Program-made: the position numbers and the translations under genes | DNA from: Ceratothoa steindachneri | Lineage: Eukaryota; Arthropoda; Malacostraca; Isopoda; Cymothoidae | NCBI GenBank assembly: GCA_963969495.1 | Contig: OZ018329.1 | Location: 146,938,502 to 147,002,501 of the forward strand | Reading direction: 5' to 3' | Length of the DNA: 64,000 nt | Notes under the pieces: model-generated | The model's input: only the letters and a program-made list of their open reading frames with translations | The model's database searches: none | Told to the model about the DNA's origin: nothing | In this document: in pieces, positions 1-15,000 of the stretch | Position numbering within the stretch: the stretch's first letter is position 1 | Layout: each line of letters starts with the position of its first letter

Positions 1-3000
1 GAATTGTTACTGTTCTAAAGATCTGAAGCTGAAACATTATTTTACTGTTTAAAGGTTCTAAAGTTGCAAAATTGTTACTGTTCTAAGGATCTGAAGCTGA
101 AACCTTTTTTACTGTTCTAAGGTTCTGAAGTTGCAAAATTTGTTACTGTTCTAAGGATATGAAGCTGAAATTCTTTTACTGTTTTAAGGTTCTGAAGTTG
201 CAAAATTGTTACTGTTGTAATGATCTGAAGCAGAAACCTTTTTGACTGTGCTAAGGTTCTGAAGTTGCAAAATTGTTACTGTTTTAAGGATCTGAAGCTG
301 AAACATTATTTTACTGTTTCAAGGTTCTGAAGTTGAACAATTGTTACTGTTCTAGGGATTTAAAGCTGAAACCTTTTTTACTGTTCTAAGGTTCTGAAGT
401 TGCAAAATTTGTTACTGTTTTAAGGTTCTGAAGTTGCAAAATTGTTACTGTTCTAATGATCTGAAGCTGAAACTTTTTTTGACTGTTCTAAGGTTCTGAA
501 GTTGCAGAATTGTTACTGTTCTAAGGATCTGAATCTGAAACATTATTTTACTGTTTTAAGGTTCTGAAGTTGCAAAATTCTTACTGTTCTAAGGATCTGA
601 AGCTGAAACCTTTTTTACTGTTCTAAGGTTCTGAAGTTGCAAAAATTTTACTGTTCTAAGGATCTGAAGCTGGAATTTTTTACTGTTTTAAGGTTCTAAA
701 GTTGCAAAATTGATAGTGTTCTAATGATCTGAAGCTGAAACTTTTTTAACTATTCTAAGGTTCTGAAGTTGCAAAATTATTACTGTTCTAAGGATCTGAA
801 GCTGAAACATTATTTTACGGTTTTAAGGTTCTGAAGTTTCAAAATTGTTAGTGTTCTAACGATCTGAAGCTGAAACATTTTTACTGTTCTAAAGTTCTGA
901 AGTTGCAAAATTTTTATTGTTCTAAGGATTTGAAGCTGAAACATTATTTTACTGTTTTAAGGTTCTGAAGTTGCAAAATTGTTACTGTTCTAATGATCTG
1001 AAGCTGAAACTTTTTTTACTGTTCTAAGGTTCTGAAGTTGCTAACTTCTTATTGTTCTAAAGATCTGAAGCTGAAACATTCTTTTACTGTTTTAAGGTTC
1101 TGAAGTTCCAAAAATGTTACTGTTCTAAAGATCTGAAGCTGAAACTTTTTTTACTGTTTTAAGGTTCTGAAGTTTCAAAATTGTAACTGTTCTAATGATC
1201 TGAAGCTGAAACTTTATTGACTGTTCTAAGGTTCTGAAGTTGCAGAATTGTTACTGTTCTAAAGATCTGAAGCTGAAACATTATTTTACTGTTTTAAGGT
1301 TCTAAATTTGCAAAATTGTTACTGTTCTAATGATCTGAAGCTGAAACTTTTTTGAATGTTCGAAGGTTCTGAAGTTGCAAAATTTGTTACTATTCTAAGG
1401 ATCTGAAGAAAAACATTATTTTACTGTTCTATGGTTCTGAAGTTGCAAAATTGTTACTGTTCTAAGGATCTGAAGCTGAAACATTTTTTACTGTTCTAAA
1501 GTTCTAAAGTTGCAAAATTTTTATTGTTTTAAGGATTTGAAGCTGAAACATTATTTTACTGTTTTAAGGTTCTGAAGTTGCAAAATTGTTACTGTTGTAA
1601 TGATCTGAAGCAGAAACATTTTCGATTGTGCTAAGGTTCTGAAGTTGCAAAATGGTTCCTGTTTTAAGGATCTAAAGCTGAAACATTATTATACTGTTTT
1701 AAGGTTCTGAAGTTGAACAATTGTTACTGTTCTAAGGATTTGAAGCTGAAACCTTTTTTACTGTTCTAAGGTTCTGAAGTTGCAAAATTTGTTACTGTTT
1801 TAAGGTTCTGAAGTTGAAAAATTGTTACTATTCTAATGATCTGAAGCTAAAACATTCTTGACTGTTCTAAGGTTCTGAAGTTGCAGAATTGTTACTGTTC
1901 TAAGGATCTGAAGCTGAAACATTATTTTACTGTTTTAAGGTTCTGAATTCGCAAAATTCTTACTGTTCTAAAGATCTGAAGCTGAAACCTTTTTTACTGT
2001 TCTAAGGTTCTGAAGTTGCAAAAAATTTTACTGTTCTAAGGATTTGAAGCTGAAATATTTTTACTGTTTTAAGGTTCTGAAGTTGCAAAAATGTTATTGT
2101 TGTAATGATCTGAAGCTGAAACTTTTTTTGACTGCTCTAAGGTTCTGAAGTTTCAAAATTGTTACTGTTCTAACGATCTGAAGCTGAAACATTTTTACTG
2201 TTCTAAAGTTCTGAAGTTGCAAAATTTATATTGTTCTAAAGATCTGAAGCTGAAACATTATTTTACTGTTTTAAGGTACTGAAGTTGCAAAATTGATACT
2301 GTTCTAATGATCTGAAGCTGAAACTTTTTGTGACTGTTCTAAGGTTCTGAAGTTACAAAATTGTTACTGTTTTAAGGATCTGGTTGCAAAATTCTTACTG
2401 TTCAAAGGATCTGAAGCTGAAACCTTTTTTACTGTTCTAAGGTTCTAAGTTGCAAAATTTGATACTGTTCTAAGGATCTGAAGCTGAATTTTTTTAACTT
2501 TTTTAAGGTTCTAAAGTGGCAAAATTGTACTGTTGTAATGATCTGAAGCTGAAACTTTTTTGACTGTTCTAAGGTACTGAAGATCCAAAATTTTTAATGT
2601 TCTAAGGATCTGAAGCTGAAACATTATTTTACTGTTTTAAGGTTTAGAAGTTGCAAAATTTGTATTGTTCTAAGGATCTGAAGCTGAAACATTATTTTAC
2701 TGTTCTAAAGTTCTGAAGTTGCAAAATTTGTTACTGTTTTAAGGTTCTGAAGTTTCAAAAATGTTACTGTTCTAATGATCTAAAGCTGAAACTTTTTTTG
2801 ACTGTTCTAAGGTTCTGAAGTTGCAGAATTATTACTGTTCTAAGGATCTGAAGCTGAAACATTATTATACTGTTTTAAGGTTCTGAAGTTGCCAAATTGC
2901 TACTGTTCTAAGGATCTGGAGCTGAAACCTTTTTTACTGTTCTACGGTTCTGAAGTTGCAAAATTTGTTACTGTTCTAAGGATCTGCAGCTGAATTTTTT

Positions 3001-6000
3001 TACTGTTTTAAGTTCTGAAGTTACAAAAATGTTACTGTTTTAATGATTTGAAGCTGAAACTTTTTTTTACTTTACTAAGGTTCTGAAGTTGCAGAATTGT
3101 TACTGTTCTAAGGATCTGAAGCTGAAACATTGTTTTACTGTTTTAAGGTTCTGAATTTGCAAAATTGTTACTGTTCTAATGATCTGAAGCTGAAACTTTT
3201 TTGACTGTTCTAAGGTTCTGAACTTGCAAAATTATTACTGTTCTAAGGATCTGAAGCTGAAACATTATTTTACTGTTCTAAGGTTCTGAAGTTGCAAAAT
3301 TGTTACTGTTATAAGGATCTGAAGCCGAAACCTTTTTTACTGTTCTAAGGTTCTGAAGTTGCAAAATTTGTTACTGTTCTAAGTATCTCAAGCTGAAACA
3401 TTTTTTTTACCGTTTCAAGGTTCTGAAGTTGAAAAAATGTTACTGTTCTAATGATCTGAAGCTGAAACTTTTTTTGACTGCTCTAAGGTTCTGAAGTTGC
3501 AGAATTGTTACTGTTCTAAGGATCTGAAGCTGAAACATTATTTTACTGTTTGAGGTTCTGAAGTTACAAAATTGTTAGTGTTCTAATGATCTTAAGCTGA
3601 AACTTTTTTAACTGTTCTAAGGTTCTGAAGTTGCAAACTTATTAATGTTCTAAGGATCTGAAGCTGAAACATTATTTTACTGTTCTAAGGTTCTGAAGTT
3701 TCAAAATTGTTAGTGTTCTAACGATCGGAAGCTGAAACATTTTTACTGTTCTAAAGTTCTAAAGTTGCAAAAATTTTATTGTTCTAAGGATTTGAAGCTG
3801 AAACATTATTTTACTGTTTTAAGGTTCTGGAGTTGCAAAATTGTTACTGTTCTAATGATCTGAAGCTGAAACTTTTTTTTACTGTTCTAAGGTTCTGAAG
3901 TTGCTAACTTCTTATTGTTCTAAAGATCTGAAGCTGAAACATTCTTTTACTGTTTTAAGGTTCTGAAGTTGCAAAAATGTTACTGTTCTAAGGATCTGAA
4001 GCTGAAACTTTTTTTTACTGTTCTAAGGTTCTGAAGTTGCAGAATTGTTACTGTTCTAAGGATCTAAAGCTGAAACCTTTTTGACTGTTCTAAGGTTCTG
4101 AAGTTGCAGAATTGTTACTGTTCTAAAGATCTGAAGCTGAAACATTATTTTACTGTTTAAAGGTTCTAAAGTTGCAAAATTGTTACTGTTCTAAGGATCT
4201 GAAGCTGAAACCTTTTTTACTGTTCTAAGGTTCTGAAGTTGCAAAATTTGTTACTGTTCTAAGGATATGAAGCTGAAATTCTTTTACTGTTTTAAGGTTC
4301 TGAAGTTGCAAAATTGTTACTGTTGTAATGATCTGAAGCAGAAACCTTTTTGACTGTGCTAAGGTTCTGAAGTTGCAAAATTGTTACTGTTTTAAGGATC
4401 TGAAGCTGAAACATTATTTTACTGTTTCAAGGTTCTGAAGTTGAACAATTGTTACTGTTCTAGGGATTTAAAGCTGAAACCTTTTTTACTGTTCTAAGGT
4501 TCTGAAGTTGCAAAATTTGTTACTGTTTTAAGGTTCTGAAGTTGCAAAATTGTTACTGTTCTAATGATCTGAAGCTGAAACTTTTTTTGACTGTTCTAAG
4601 GTTCTGAAGTTGCAGAATTGTTACTGTTCTAAGGATCTGAATCTGAAACATTATTTTACTGTTTTAAGGTTCTGAAGTTGCAAAATTCTTACTGTTCTAA
4701 GGATCTGAAGCTGAAACCTTTTTTACTGTTCTAAGGTTCTGAAGTTGCAAAATTTTACTGTTCTAAGGATCTGAAGCTGGAATTTTTTTACTGTTTTAAG
4801 GTTCTAAAGTTGCAAAATTGATAGTGTTCTAATGATCTGAAGCTGAAACTTTTTTAACTATTCTAAGGTTCTGAAGTTGCAAAATTATTACTGTTCTAAG
4901 GATCTGAAGCTGAAACATTATTTTACGGTTTAAAGGTTCTGAAGTTTCAAAATTGTTAGTGTTCTAACGATCTGAAGCTGAAACATTTTTACTGTTCTAA
5001 AGTTCTTAAGTTGCAAAAATTTTATTGTTCTAAGGATTTGAAGCTGAAACATTATTTTACTGTTTTAAGGTTCTGAAGTTGCAAAATTGTTACTGTTCTA
5101 ATCATCTGAAGCTGAAACTTTTTTTTACTGTTCTAAGGTTCTGAAGTTGCTAACTTCTTATTGTTCTAAAGATCTGAAGCTGAAACATTCTTTTACTGTT
5201 TTAAGGTTCTGAAGTTCCAAAAATGCTACTGTTCTAAAGATCTGAAGCTGAAACTTTTTTTACTGTTTTAAGGTTCTGAAGTTTCAAAATTGTAACTGTT
5301 CTAATTATCTGAAGCTGAAACTTTTTTGACTGTTCTAAGGTTCTGAAGTTGCAGAATTGTTACTGTTCTAAAGATCTGAAGCTGAAACATTATTTTACTG
5401 TTTTAAGGTTCTAAATTTGCAAAATTGTTACTGTTCTAATGATCTGAAGCTGAAACTTTTTTGAATGTTCGAAGGTTCTGAAGTTGCAAAAATTTTTACT
5501 ATTCTAAGGATCTGAAGAAAAACATTATTTTACTGTTCTATGGTTCTGAAGTTGCAAAATTGTTACTGTTCTAAGGATCTGAAGCTGAAACATTTTTTAC
5601 TGTTCTAAAGTTCTAAAGTTGCAAAATTTTTATTGTTTTAAGGATTTGAAGCTGAAACATTATTTTACTGTTTTAAGGTTCTGAAGTTGCAAAATTGTTA
5701 CTGTTGTAATGATCTGAAGCAGAAATGTTTTCGATTGTGCTAAGGTTCTGAAGTTGCAAAATTGTTCCTGTTTTAAGGATCTAAAGCTGAAATATTATTA
5801 TACTGTTTTAAGGTTCTGAAGTTGAACAATTGTTACTGTTCTAAGGATTTGAAGCTGAAACCTTTTTTACTGTTCTAAGGTTGTGAAGTTGCAAAATTTG
5901 TTTCTGTTTTAAGGTTCTGAAGTTGAAAAATTGTTACTATTCTAATGATCTGAAGCTAAAACTTTCTTGACTGTTCTAAGGTTCTGAAGTTGCAGAATTG

Positions 6001-9000
6001 TTACTGTTCTAAGGATCTGAAGCTGAAACATTATTTTACTGTTTTAAGGTTCTGAATTTGCAAAATTCTTACTGTTCTAAAGATCTGAAGCTGAAACCTT
6101 TTTTACTGTTCTAAGGTTCTGAAGTTGCAAAAAATTTTACTGTTCTAAGGATCTGAAGCTGAAATATTTTTACTGTTTTAAGGTTCTGAAGTTGCAAAAA
6201 TGTTATTGTTGTAATGATCTGAAGCTGAAACTTTTTTTGACTGCTCTAAGGTTCTGAAGTTGCAGAATTGTTACTGTTCTAATGGTCTGAGGCTGAAACA
6301 TTGTTTTACTGTTTTAAGGTTGAGAAGTTGCAAAATTGTTACTGTTCTAATGATCTGAAGCTGAAACTTTTTTGACTGTTCTAAGGTTCTGAAGTTGCAA
6401 AATTGTTACTGTTATAAGGATCTGAAGCTGAAACCTTTTTTACTATTCTAAGGTTCTGAAGTTGCGAAATTTGTTACTCTTCTAAGGCTCTAAAGCTGAA
6501 TTTTTTTTACTGTTTTAAGGTTCTGAAGTTGCAAAATTGTTAGTGTTCTAATGATCTGAAGCTGAAACTTTTTTAACTGTTCTAAGGTTCTGAAGTTGCT
6601 AACTTCTTATTGTTCTAAAGATCTGAAGCTAAAACATTCTTTTACTGTTTTAAGGTTCTGAAGTTTCAAAATTGTTAGTGTTCTAACGATCTGAAGCTCA
6701 AACATTTTTATTGTTCTAAAGTTCTGAAGTTGCAAAAATTTTATTGTTCTAAGAATTTGAAGCTGAAACAATATTTTACTGTTTTAAGGTTCTGGAGTTG
6801 CAAAATTGTTACTGTTCTAATGATCTGAAGCTGAAACTTTTTTTTACTGTTCTAAGGTTCTGTAGTTGCAAAATTATTACTGTTCTAAGGATCTGAAGCT
6901 GAAACATTATTTTACGGTTTTAAGGTTCTGAAGTTTCAAAATTGTTAGTGTTCTAACGATCTGAAGCTGAAACATTTTTACTGTTCTAAAGTTCTGAAGT
7001 TGCAAAATTTTTACTGTTCTAAGGATTTGAAGCTGAAACATTATTTTACTGTTTTAAGGTTCTGAAGTTGCAAAATTGTTGCTGGTCTAATGATCTGAAG
7101 GTGAAACTTTTTTTTACTGTTCTAAGGTTCTGAAGTTGCTAACTTCTTATTGTTCTAAAGATCTGAAGCTGAAACATTCTTTTACTGTTTTAAGGTTCTG
7201 AAGTTCCAAAAATGTTACTGTTCTAAAGATCTGAAGCTGAAACTTTTTTTACTGTTTTAAGGTTCTGAAGTTTCAAAATTGTAACTGTTCTAATGATCTG
7301 AAGCTGAAACCTTTTTGACTGTTCTAAGGTTCGGAAGTTGCAGAATTGTTACTGTTCTAAAGATCTGAAGCTGAAACATTATTTTACTGTTTTAAGGTTC
7401 TAAATTTGCAAAATTGTTACTGTTCTAATGATCTGAAGCTGAAACTTTTTTGAATGTTCGAAGGTTCTGAAGTTGCAAATTTTTTTACTATTCTAAGGAT
7501 CTGAAGAAAAACATTATTTTACTGTTCTATGGTTCTGAAGTTGCAAAATTCTTACTGTTCTAAGGATCTGAAGCTGAAACATTTTTTACTGTTCTAAAGT
7601 TCTGAAGTTGCAAAATTTTTATTGTTTTAAGGATTTGAAGCTGAAACATTATTTTACTGTTTTAAGGTTCTGAAGTTGCAAAATTGTTACTGTTGTAATG
7701 ATCTGAAGCAGAAACATTTTTGATTGTGCTAAGGTTCTGAAGTTGCAAAATTGTTACTGTTTTAAGGATCTAAAGCTGAAACATTATTATACTGTTTTAA
7801 GGTTCTGAAGTTGAACAATTGTTACTGTTCTAAGGATTTGAAGCTGAAACCTTTTTTACTGTTCTAAGGTTCTGAAGTTGCAAAATTTGTTACTGTTTTA
7901 AGGTTCTGAAGTTGAAAAATTGTTACTATTCTAATGATCTGAAGCTAAAACTTTCTTGACTGTTCTAAGGTTCTGAAGTTACAGAATTGTTACTGTTCTA
8001 AGGATCTGAAGCTGAAACATTATTTTACTGTTTTAAGGTTCTGAATTTGCAAAATTCTTACTGTTCTAAAGATCTGAAGCTGAAACCTTTTTTACTGTTC
8101 TAAGGTTCTGAAGTTGCAAAAAATTTTACTGTTCTAAGGATCTGAAGCTGAAATATTTTTACTGTTTTAAGGTTCTGAAGTTGCAAAAATGTTATTGTTG
8201 TAATGATCTGAAGCTGAAACTTTTTTTGACTGCTCTAAGGTTCTGAAGTTGCAGAATTGTTACTGTTCTAATGGTCTGAGGTGAAACATTGTTTTACTGT
8301 TTTAAGGTTGAGAAGTTGCAAAATTGTTACTGTTCTAATGATCTGAAGCTGAAATCTGTTTGACTGTTCTAAGGTTCTGAAGTTGCAAAATTATTAATGT
8401 TCTAAGGATCTAAAGCTGAAACATGATTTTACTGTTCTAAGGTTCTGAAGTTGCAAAATTGTTACTGTTATAAGGATCTGAAGCTGAAACCTTTTTTACT
8501 ATTCTAAGGTTCTGAAGTTGCAAAATTTGTTACTCTTCTAAGGATCTAAAGCTGAATTTTTTTTACTGTTTTAAGGTTCTGAAGTTGCAAAATTGTTACT
8601 GTTCTAATGATCTGAAGCTGAAACTTTGTTAACTGTTCTAAGGTTCTGAAGTTGCAAAATTATTACTGTTCTAAGGATCTGAAGCTGAAACAATATTTTA
8701 CTGTTTTAAGGTTCTGAAGTTTCAAAATTGTTAGTGTTCTAACGATCTGAAGCTCAAACATTTTTATTGTTCTAAAGTTCTGAAGTTGCAAAAATTTTAT
8801 TGTTCTAAGAATTTGAACCTGAAACATTATTTTACTGTTTTAAGGTTCTGAAGTTGCAAAATTGTTACTGTTCTAATGATCTGAAGCTGAAACTTTTTTT
8901 ACTGTTCTAAGGTTCTAAAGTTGCCAACTTCTTATTGTTCTAAAGATCTGATGCTGAAACATTCTTTTACTGTTTTAAGGTTCTGAAGTTGCAAAAATGT

Positions 9001-12000
9001 TACTGTTCTAAGGATCTGAAGCTGAAATTTTTTTTACTGTTTTGAGGTTCTGAAGTTTCAAAATTGTAACTGTTCTAATGATCTGAAGCTGAAACTTTTT
9101 GACTGTTCTAAGGTTCTGAAGTTGCAGAATTGTTACTGTTCTAAAGATCTGAAGCTGAAACATTATTTTACTGTTTTACGGTTCTAAATTTTCAAAATTG
9201 TTACTGTTCTAATGATCTGAAGCTGAAACTTTTTTGAATGTTTGAAGGTTCTGAAGTTGCAAAATTTGTTACTATTCTAAGGATCTGAAGAAAAACATTA
9301 TTTTACTGTTCTAAGGTTCTGAAGTTGCAAAATTGTTACTGTTCTAAGGATCTGAAGCTAAAACATTTTTTACTGTTCTAAAGTTCTGAAGTTGCAAAAA
9401 TTTTATTGTTCTAAGGATCAGAAGCTGAAACATTATTTTACTGTTTTAAGGTTCTGAAGTTGCAAAATTGTTACTGTTGTAATGATCTGAAGCAGAAATT
9501 TTTTTGACTGTGCTAAGGTTCTGAAGTTGCAAAATTGTTACTGTTTTAAGGATCTGAAGCTGAAACATTATTTTACTGTTTTAAGGTTCTGAAGTTGAAC
9601 AATTGTTACTGTTCTAAGGATTTAAAGCTGAAACCTTTTTTACTGGTCTAAGGTTCTGAAGTTGCAAAATTTGTTACTGTTTTAAGGTTCTGAAGTTTCA
9701 AAATTGTTACTGTTCTAAGGATCTGAAGCTGAAACTTTTTTTGACTGTTCTAAGGTTCTGAAGTTGCAGAATTGTTACTGTTCTAAGGATCTGAAGCTGA
9801 AACATTATTTTACTGTTTTAAGGTTCTGAAGTTGCAAAATTCTTACTGTTCTAAGGATCTGAAGCTGAAACCTTTTTTACTGTTCTAAAGTTCTGAAGTT
9901 GCAAAATATTTTACTGTTCTAATGATCTGAAGCTGAAATTTTTTTACTGTTTTAAGGTTCTGAAGTTGCATAAATGTTACTGTTCTAATGATCTGAAGCT
10001 GAAACTTTTTTTGACTGTTTTAAGGTTCTGAAGTTGCAGAATTGTTACTATTCTAATGATCTGAAGCTGAAACATTGTTTTAATGTTTTAAGGTTCTGAA
10101 GTTGCAAAATTGTTACTGTTCTAATGATCTGAAGCTGAAACTTTTTTGACTGTTCTAAGGTTCTGAACTTGCTAAATTATTACTGTTCTAAGGATCTGAA
10201 GCTGAAACATTATTTTACTGTTATAAGATTCTGAAGTTGCAAAATTGTTACTGTTATAAGGATCTGAAGCTGAAACATTTTTTTACTGTTCTAAAGTTCT
10301 GAAGTTGCAAAATTTTTATTGTTATAAGGATCTGAAGCTGAAACATTATTTTACTGTTTTAAGTTTCTGAAGTTGCAAAATTCTTACTGTTCTAAGGATC
10401 TGAAGCTGAAACTTCTTTTTACTGTTCAAAGGTTCGGAAGTTTCCAAATTGTTACTGTTCTAATGATCTGAAGCTGAAACTGTTTTTACAGTTCTAAGGT
10501 TCTGAAGTGGCAAAATTGTTACTGTTCTAAGTATCTGAAGCTGAAACATTTTTTTTACTGTTCTAAAGTTCTGAAGTTGCAAAATTTTTATTTTTCTAAG
10601 GATCTGAAGCTGAAACATTATTTTACTGTTTTAAGGTTCTGAAGTTGCAAAATTGTTACTGTTCTAATGATCTGAAGCTGAAACATTTTTACTGTTCTAA
10701 GGTTCTGAAGTTGCAAAATTGTTACTGGTCTAATGATCTGAAGCTGAAACATTTTTGATTGTTCTAAGGTTATGAAGTTGCAAAATTTGTATTGTTCATA
10801 AGGATCTGAAGCTAAAACATTATTTTACTGTTTTAAGGTTCTAAAGTTGCAAAATTGTTACTGTTCTAAGGATCTGAAGCTGAAACTTTTTTTCCTGTTT
10901 TAAATTTCTAAAGTTGCAAAATTGTTACTGTTCTAATGATCTGAAGCTGAAACTTTTCTTAACTGTTCTAAGGTTCTGAAGTCGCAAAATTGTTACTGTT
11001 TTAAGGATCTGAAGCTGAAACATTATTTTACCGTTTTAAGGTTCTGAAGTTGCAAAATTTTTACTGTTCTAATGATCTGATGCTGAAACATTTTTTACTG
11101 TTCTAAGGTTCTGAAGTTGCAAAATTTGTTACTGTTTTAAGGTTCTGAAGTTGCAAAAATTTTACTGTTCTAAGGATCTGAAGCTGAAACCTTTTTTACT
11201 GTTCTATGGTTCTGAAGTTGCAAAATTTGTTACTGTTCTAAGGATCTGAAGCTGAAACATTATTTTACTGTTTTAAGGTTCTGAAGTTGCCAAATTGTTA
11301 ATGTTATAAGGATCTGAAGCTGAAACCTTTTTTACTATTCTAAGGTTCTGAAGTTGCAAAATTTGTTACTGTTCTAATGATCTGAATCTGAAACTTTTTT
11401 TGACTGTTCTAAGGTTCTGAAGTTGCAGAATTGTTACTGTTCTAATGATCTGAAGCTGAAACTTTTTTAACTGTTCTAAGGTTCTGAAGTTGCTAACTTC
11501 TTATTGTTCTAAAGATCTGAAGCTGAAACATTCTTTTACTGTTTTAAGGTTCTGAAGTTTCAAAATTGTTAGTGTTCTAACGATCTGAAGCTCAACATTT
11601 TTATTGTTCTAAAGTTCTGAAGTTGCAAAAATTTTATTGTTCTAAGAATTTGAAGCTGAAACAATATTTTACTGTTTTAAGGTTCTGGAGTTGCAAAATT
11701 GTTACTGTTCTAATGATCTGAAGCTGAAACTTTTTTTTACTGTTCTAAGGTTCTGAAGTTGCAAAATTATTACTGTTCTAAGGATCTGAAGCTGAAACAT
11801 TATTTTACGGTTTTAAGGTTCTGAAGTTTCAAAATTGTTAGTGTTCTAACGATCTGAAGCTGAAACATTTTTACTGTTCTAAAGTTCTGAAGTTGCAAAA
11901 TTTTTACTGTTCTAAGGATTTGAAGCTGAAACATTATTTTACTGTTTTAAGGTTCTGAAGTTGCAAAATTGTTGCTGTTCTAATGATCTGAAGCTGAAAC

Positions 12001-15000
12001 TTTTTTTTACTGTTCTAAGGTTCTGAAGTTGCTAACTTCTTATTGTTCTAAAGATCTGAAGCTGAAACATTCTTTTACTGTTTTAAGGTTCTGAAGTTCC
12101 AAAAATTTTACTGTTCTAAAGATCTGAAGCTGAACCTTTTTTTACTGTTTTAAGGTTCTGAAGTTTCAAAATTGTAACTGTTCTAATGATCTGAAGCTGA
12201 AACTTTTTTGACTGTTCTAAGGTTCTGAAGTTGCAGAATTGTTACTGTTCTAAAGATCTGAAGCTGAAACATTATTTTACTGTTTTAAGGTTCTAAATTT
12301 GCAAAATTGTTACTGTTCTAATGATCTGAAGCTGAAACTTTTTTGAATGTTCGAAGGTTCTGAAGTTGCAAATTTTTTTACTATTCTAAGGATCTGAAGA
12401 AAAACATTATTTTACTGTTCTATGGTTCTGAAGTTGCAAAATTGTTACTGTTCTAAGGATCTGAAGCTGAAACATTTTTTACTGTTCTAAAGTTCTGAAG
12501 TTGCAAAATTTTTATTGTTTTAAGGATTTGAAGCTGAAACATTATTTTACTGTTTTAAGGTTCTGAAGTTGCAAAATTGTTACTGTTGTAATGATCTGAA
12601 GCAGAAACATTTTTGATTGTGCTAAGGTTCTGAAGTTGCAAAATTGTTACTGTTTTAAGGATCTAAAGCTGAAACATTATTATACTGTTTTAAGGTTCTG
12701 AAGTTGAACAATTGTTACTGTTCTAAGGATTTGAAGCTGAAACCTTTTTTACTGTTCTAAGGTTCTGAAGTTGCAAAATTTGTTACTGTTTTAAGGTTCT
12801 GAAGTTGAAAAATTGTTACTATTCTAATGATCTGAAGCTAAAACTTTCTTGACTGTTCTAAGGTTCTGAAGTTGCAGAATTGTTACTGTTCTAAGGATCT
12901 GAAGCTGAAACATTATTTTACTGTTTTAAGGTTCTGAATTTGCAAAATTCTTACTGTTCTAAAGATCTGAAGCTGAAACCTTTTTTACTGTTCTAAGGTT
13001 CTGAAGTTGCAAAAAATTTTACTGTTCTAAGGATCTGAAGCTGAAATATTTTTACTGTTTTAAGGTTCTGAAGTTGCAAAAATGTCATTGTTGTAATGAT
13101 CTGAAGCTGAAACTTTTTTTGACTGTTCTAAGGTTCTGAACTTGCAAAATTATTACTGTTCTAAGGATCTGAAGCTGAAACATTCTTTTACTGTTTTAAG
13201 GTTCTGAAGTTCCAAAAATTTTACTGTTCTAAGGATCTCAAGCTGAAACTTTTTTTTACTGTTTCAAGGTTCTGAAGTTTCAAAATTGTAACTGTTCTAA
13301 TGATCTGAAGCTGAAACTTTTTGACTGTTCTAAGGTTCTGAAGTTGCAGAATTGTTACTGTTCTAAAGATCTGAAGCTGAAACATTATTTTACTGTTTTA
13401 GGGTTCTAAATTTGCAAAATTGTTACTGTTCTAATGATCTGAAGCTGAAACTTTTTTGAATGTTCGAAGGTTCTGAAGTTGCAAAATTTGTTACTATTCT
13501 AAGGATCTGAAGAAAAACATTATTTTACTGTTCTAAGGTTCTGAAGTTGCAAAATTGTTACTGTTCTAAGGATCTGAAGCTGAAACATTTTTTACTGTTC
13601 TAAAGTTCTGAAGTTGCAAAAATTTTATTGTTCTAAGGATCAGAAGCTGAAACATTATTTTACTGTTTTAAGGTTCTTAAGTTGCAAAATTGTTACTGTT
13701 GTAATGATCTGAAGCAGAATTTTTTTTGACTGTGCTAAGGTTCTGAAGTTGCAAAATTGTTACTGTTTTAAGGATCTGAAGCTGAAACATTATTTTACTG
13801 TTTTAAGGTTCTGAAGTTGAACAATTGTTACTGTTCTAAGGATTTAAAGCTGAAACCTTTTTTACTGGTCTAAGGTTCTGAAGTTTCAAAATTTGTTACT
13901 GTTTTAAGGTTCTAAGGTTTCAAAATTGTTACTGTTCTAAGGATCTGAAGCTGAAACTTTTTTTGACTGTTCTAAGGTTCTGAAGTTGCAGAATTGTTAC
14001 TGTTCTAAGGATCTGAAGCTGAAACATTATTTTACTGTTTTAAGGTTCTGAAGTTGCAAAATTCTTACTGTTCTAAGGATCTGAAGCTGAAACCTTTTTT
14101 ACTGTTCTAAAGTTCTGAAGTTGCAAAATATTTTACTGTTCTAATGATCTGAAGCTGAAATTTTTTTACTGTTTTAAGGTTCTGAAGTTGCATAAATGTT
14201 ACTGTTCTAATGATCTAAAGCTGAAACTTTTTTTGACTGTTCTAAGGTTCTGAATTTGCATAATTGTTACTATTCTAATGATCTGAAGCTGAAACATTGT
14301 TTTACTGTTTTAAGGTTCTGAAGTTGCAAAATTGTTACTGTTCTAATGATCTGAAGCTGAAACTTTTTTGACTGTTCTAAGGTTCTGAACTTGCAAAATT
14401 ATTACTGTTCTAAGGATCTGAAGCTGAAACATTATTTTACTGTTATAAGATTCTGAAGTTGCAAAATTGTTACTGTTATAAGGATCTGAAGCTGAAACAT
14501 TTTTTTACTGTTCTAAAGTTCTGAATTTGCAAAATTTTTATTGTTATAAGGATCTGAAGCTGAAACATTATTTTACTGTTTTAAGTTTCTGAAGTTGCAA
14601 AATTCTTACTGTTCTAAGGATCTGAAGCTGAAACTTCTTTTTACTGTTCCAAGGTTCGGAAGTTTCCAATTGTTACTGTTCTAATGATCTGAAGCTGAAA
14701 CTGTTTTTACAGTTCTAAGGTTCTGAAGTGGCAAAATTGTTACTGTTCTAAGTATCTGAAGCTGAAACATTTTTTTACTGTTCTAAAGTTCTGAAGTTGC
14801 AAAATTTTTATTGTTCTAAGGATCTGAAGCTGAAACATTATTTTACTGTTTTAAGGTTCTGAAGTTGCAAAATTGTTACTGTCCTAATGATCTGAAGCTG
14901 AAACATTTTTACTGTTCTAAGGTTCTGAAGTTGCAAAATTGTTACTGGTCTAATGATCTGAAGCTGAAACTTTTTTGACTGTTCTAAGGTTCTGAAGTTG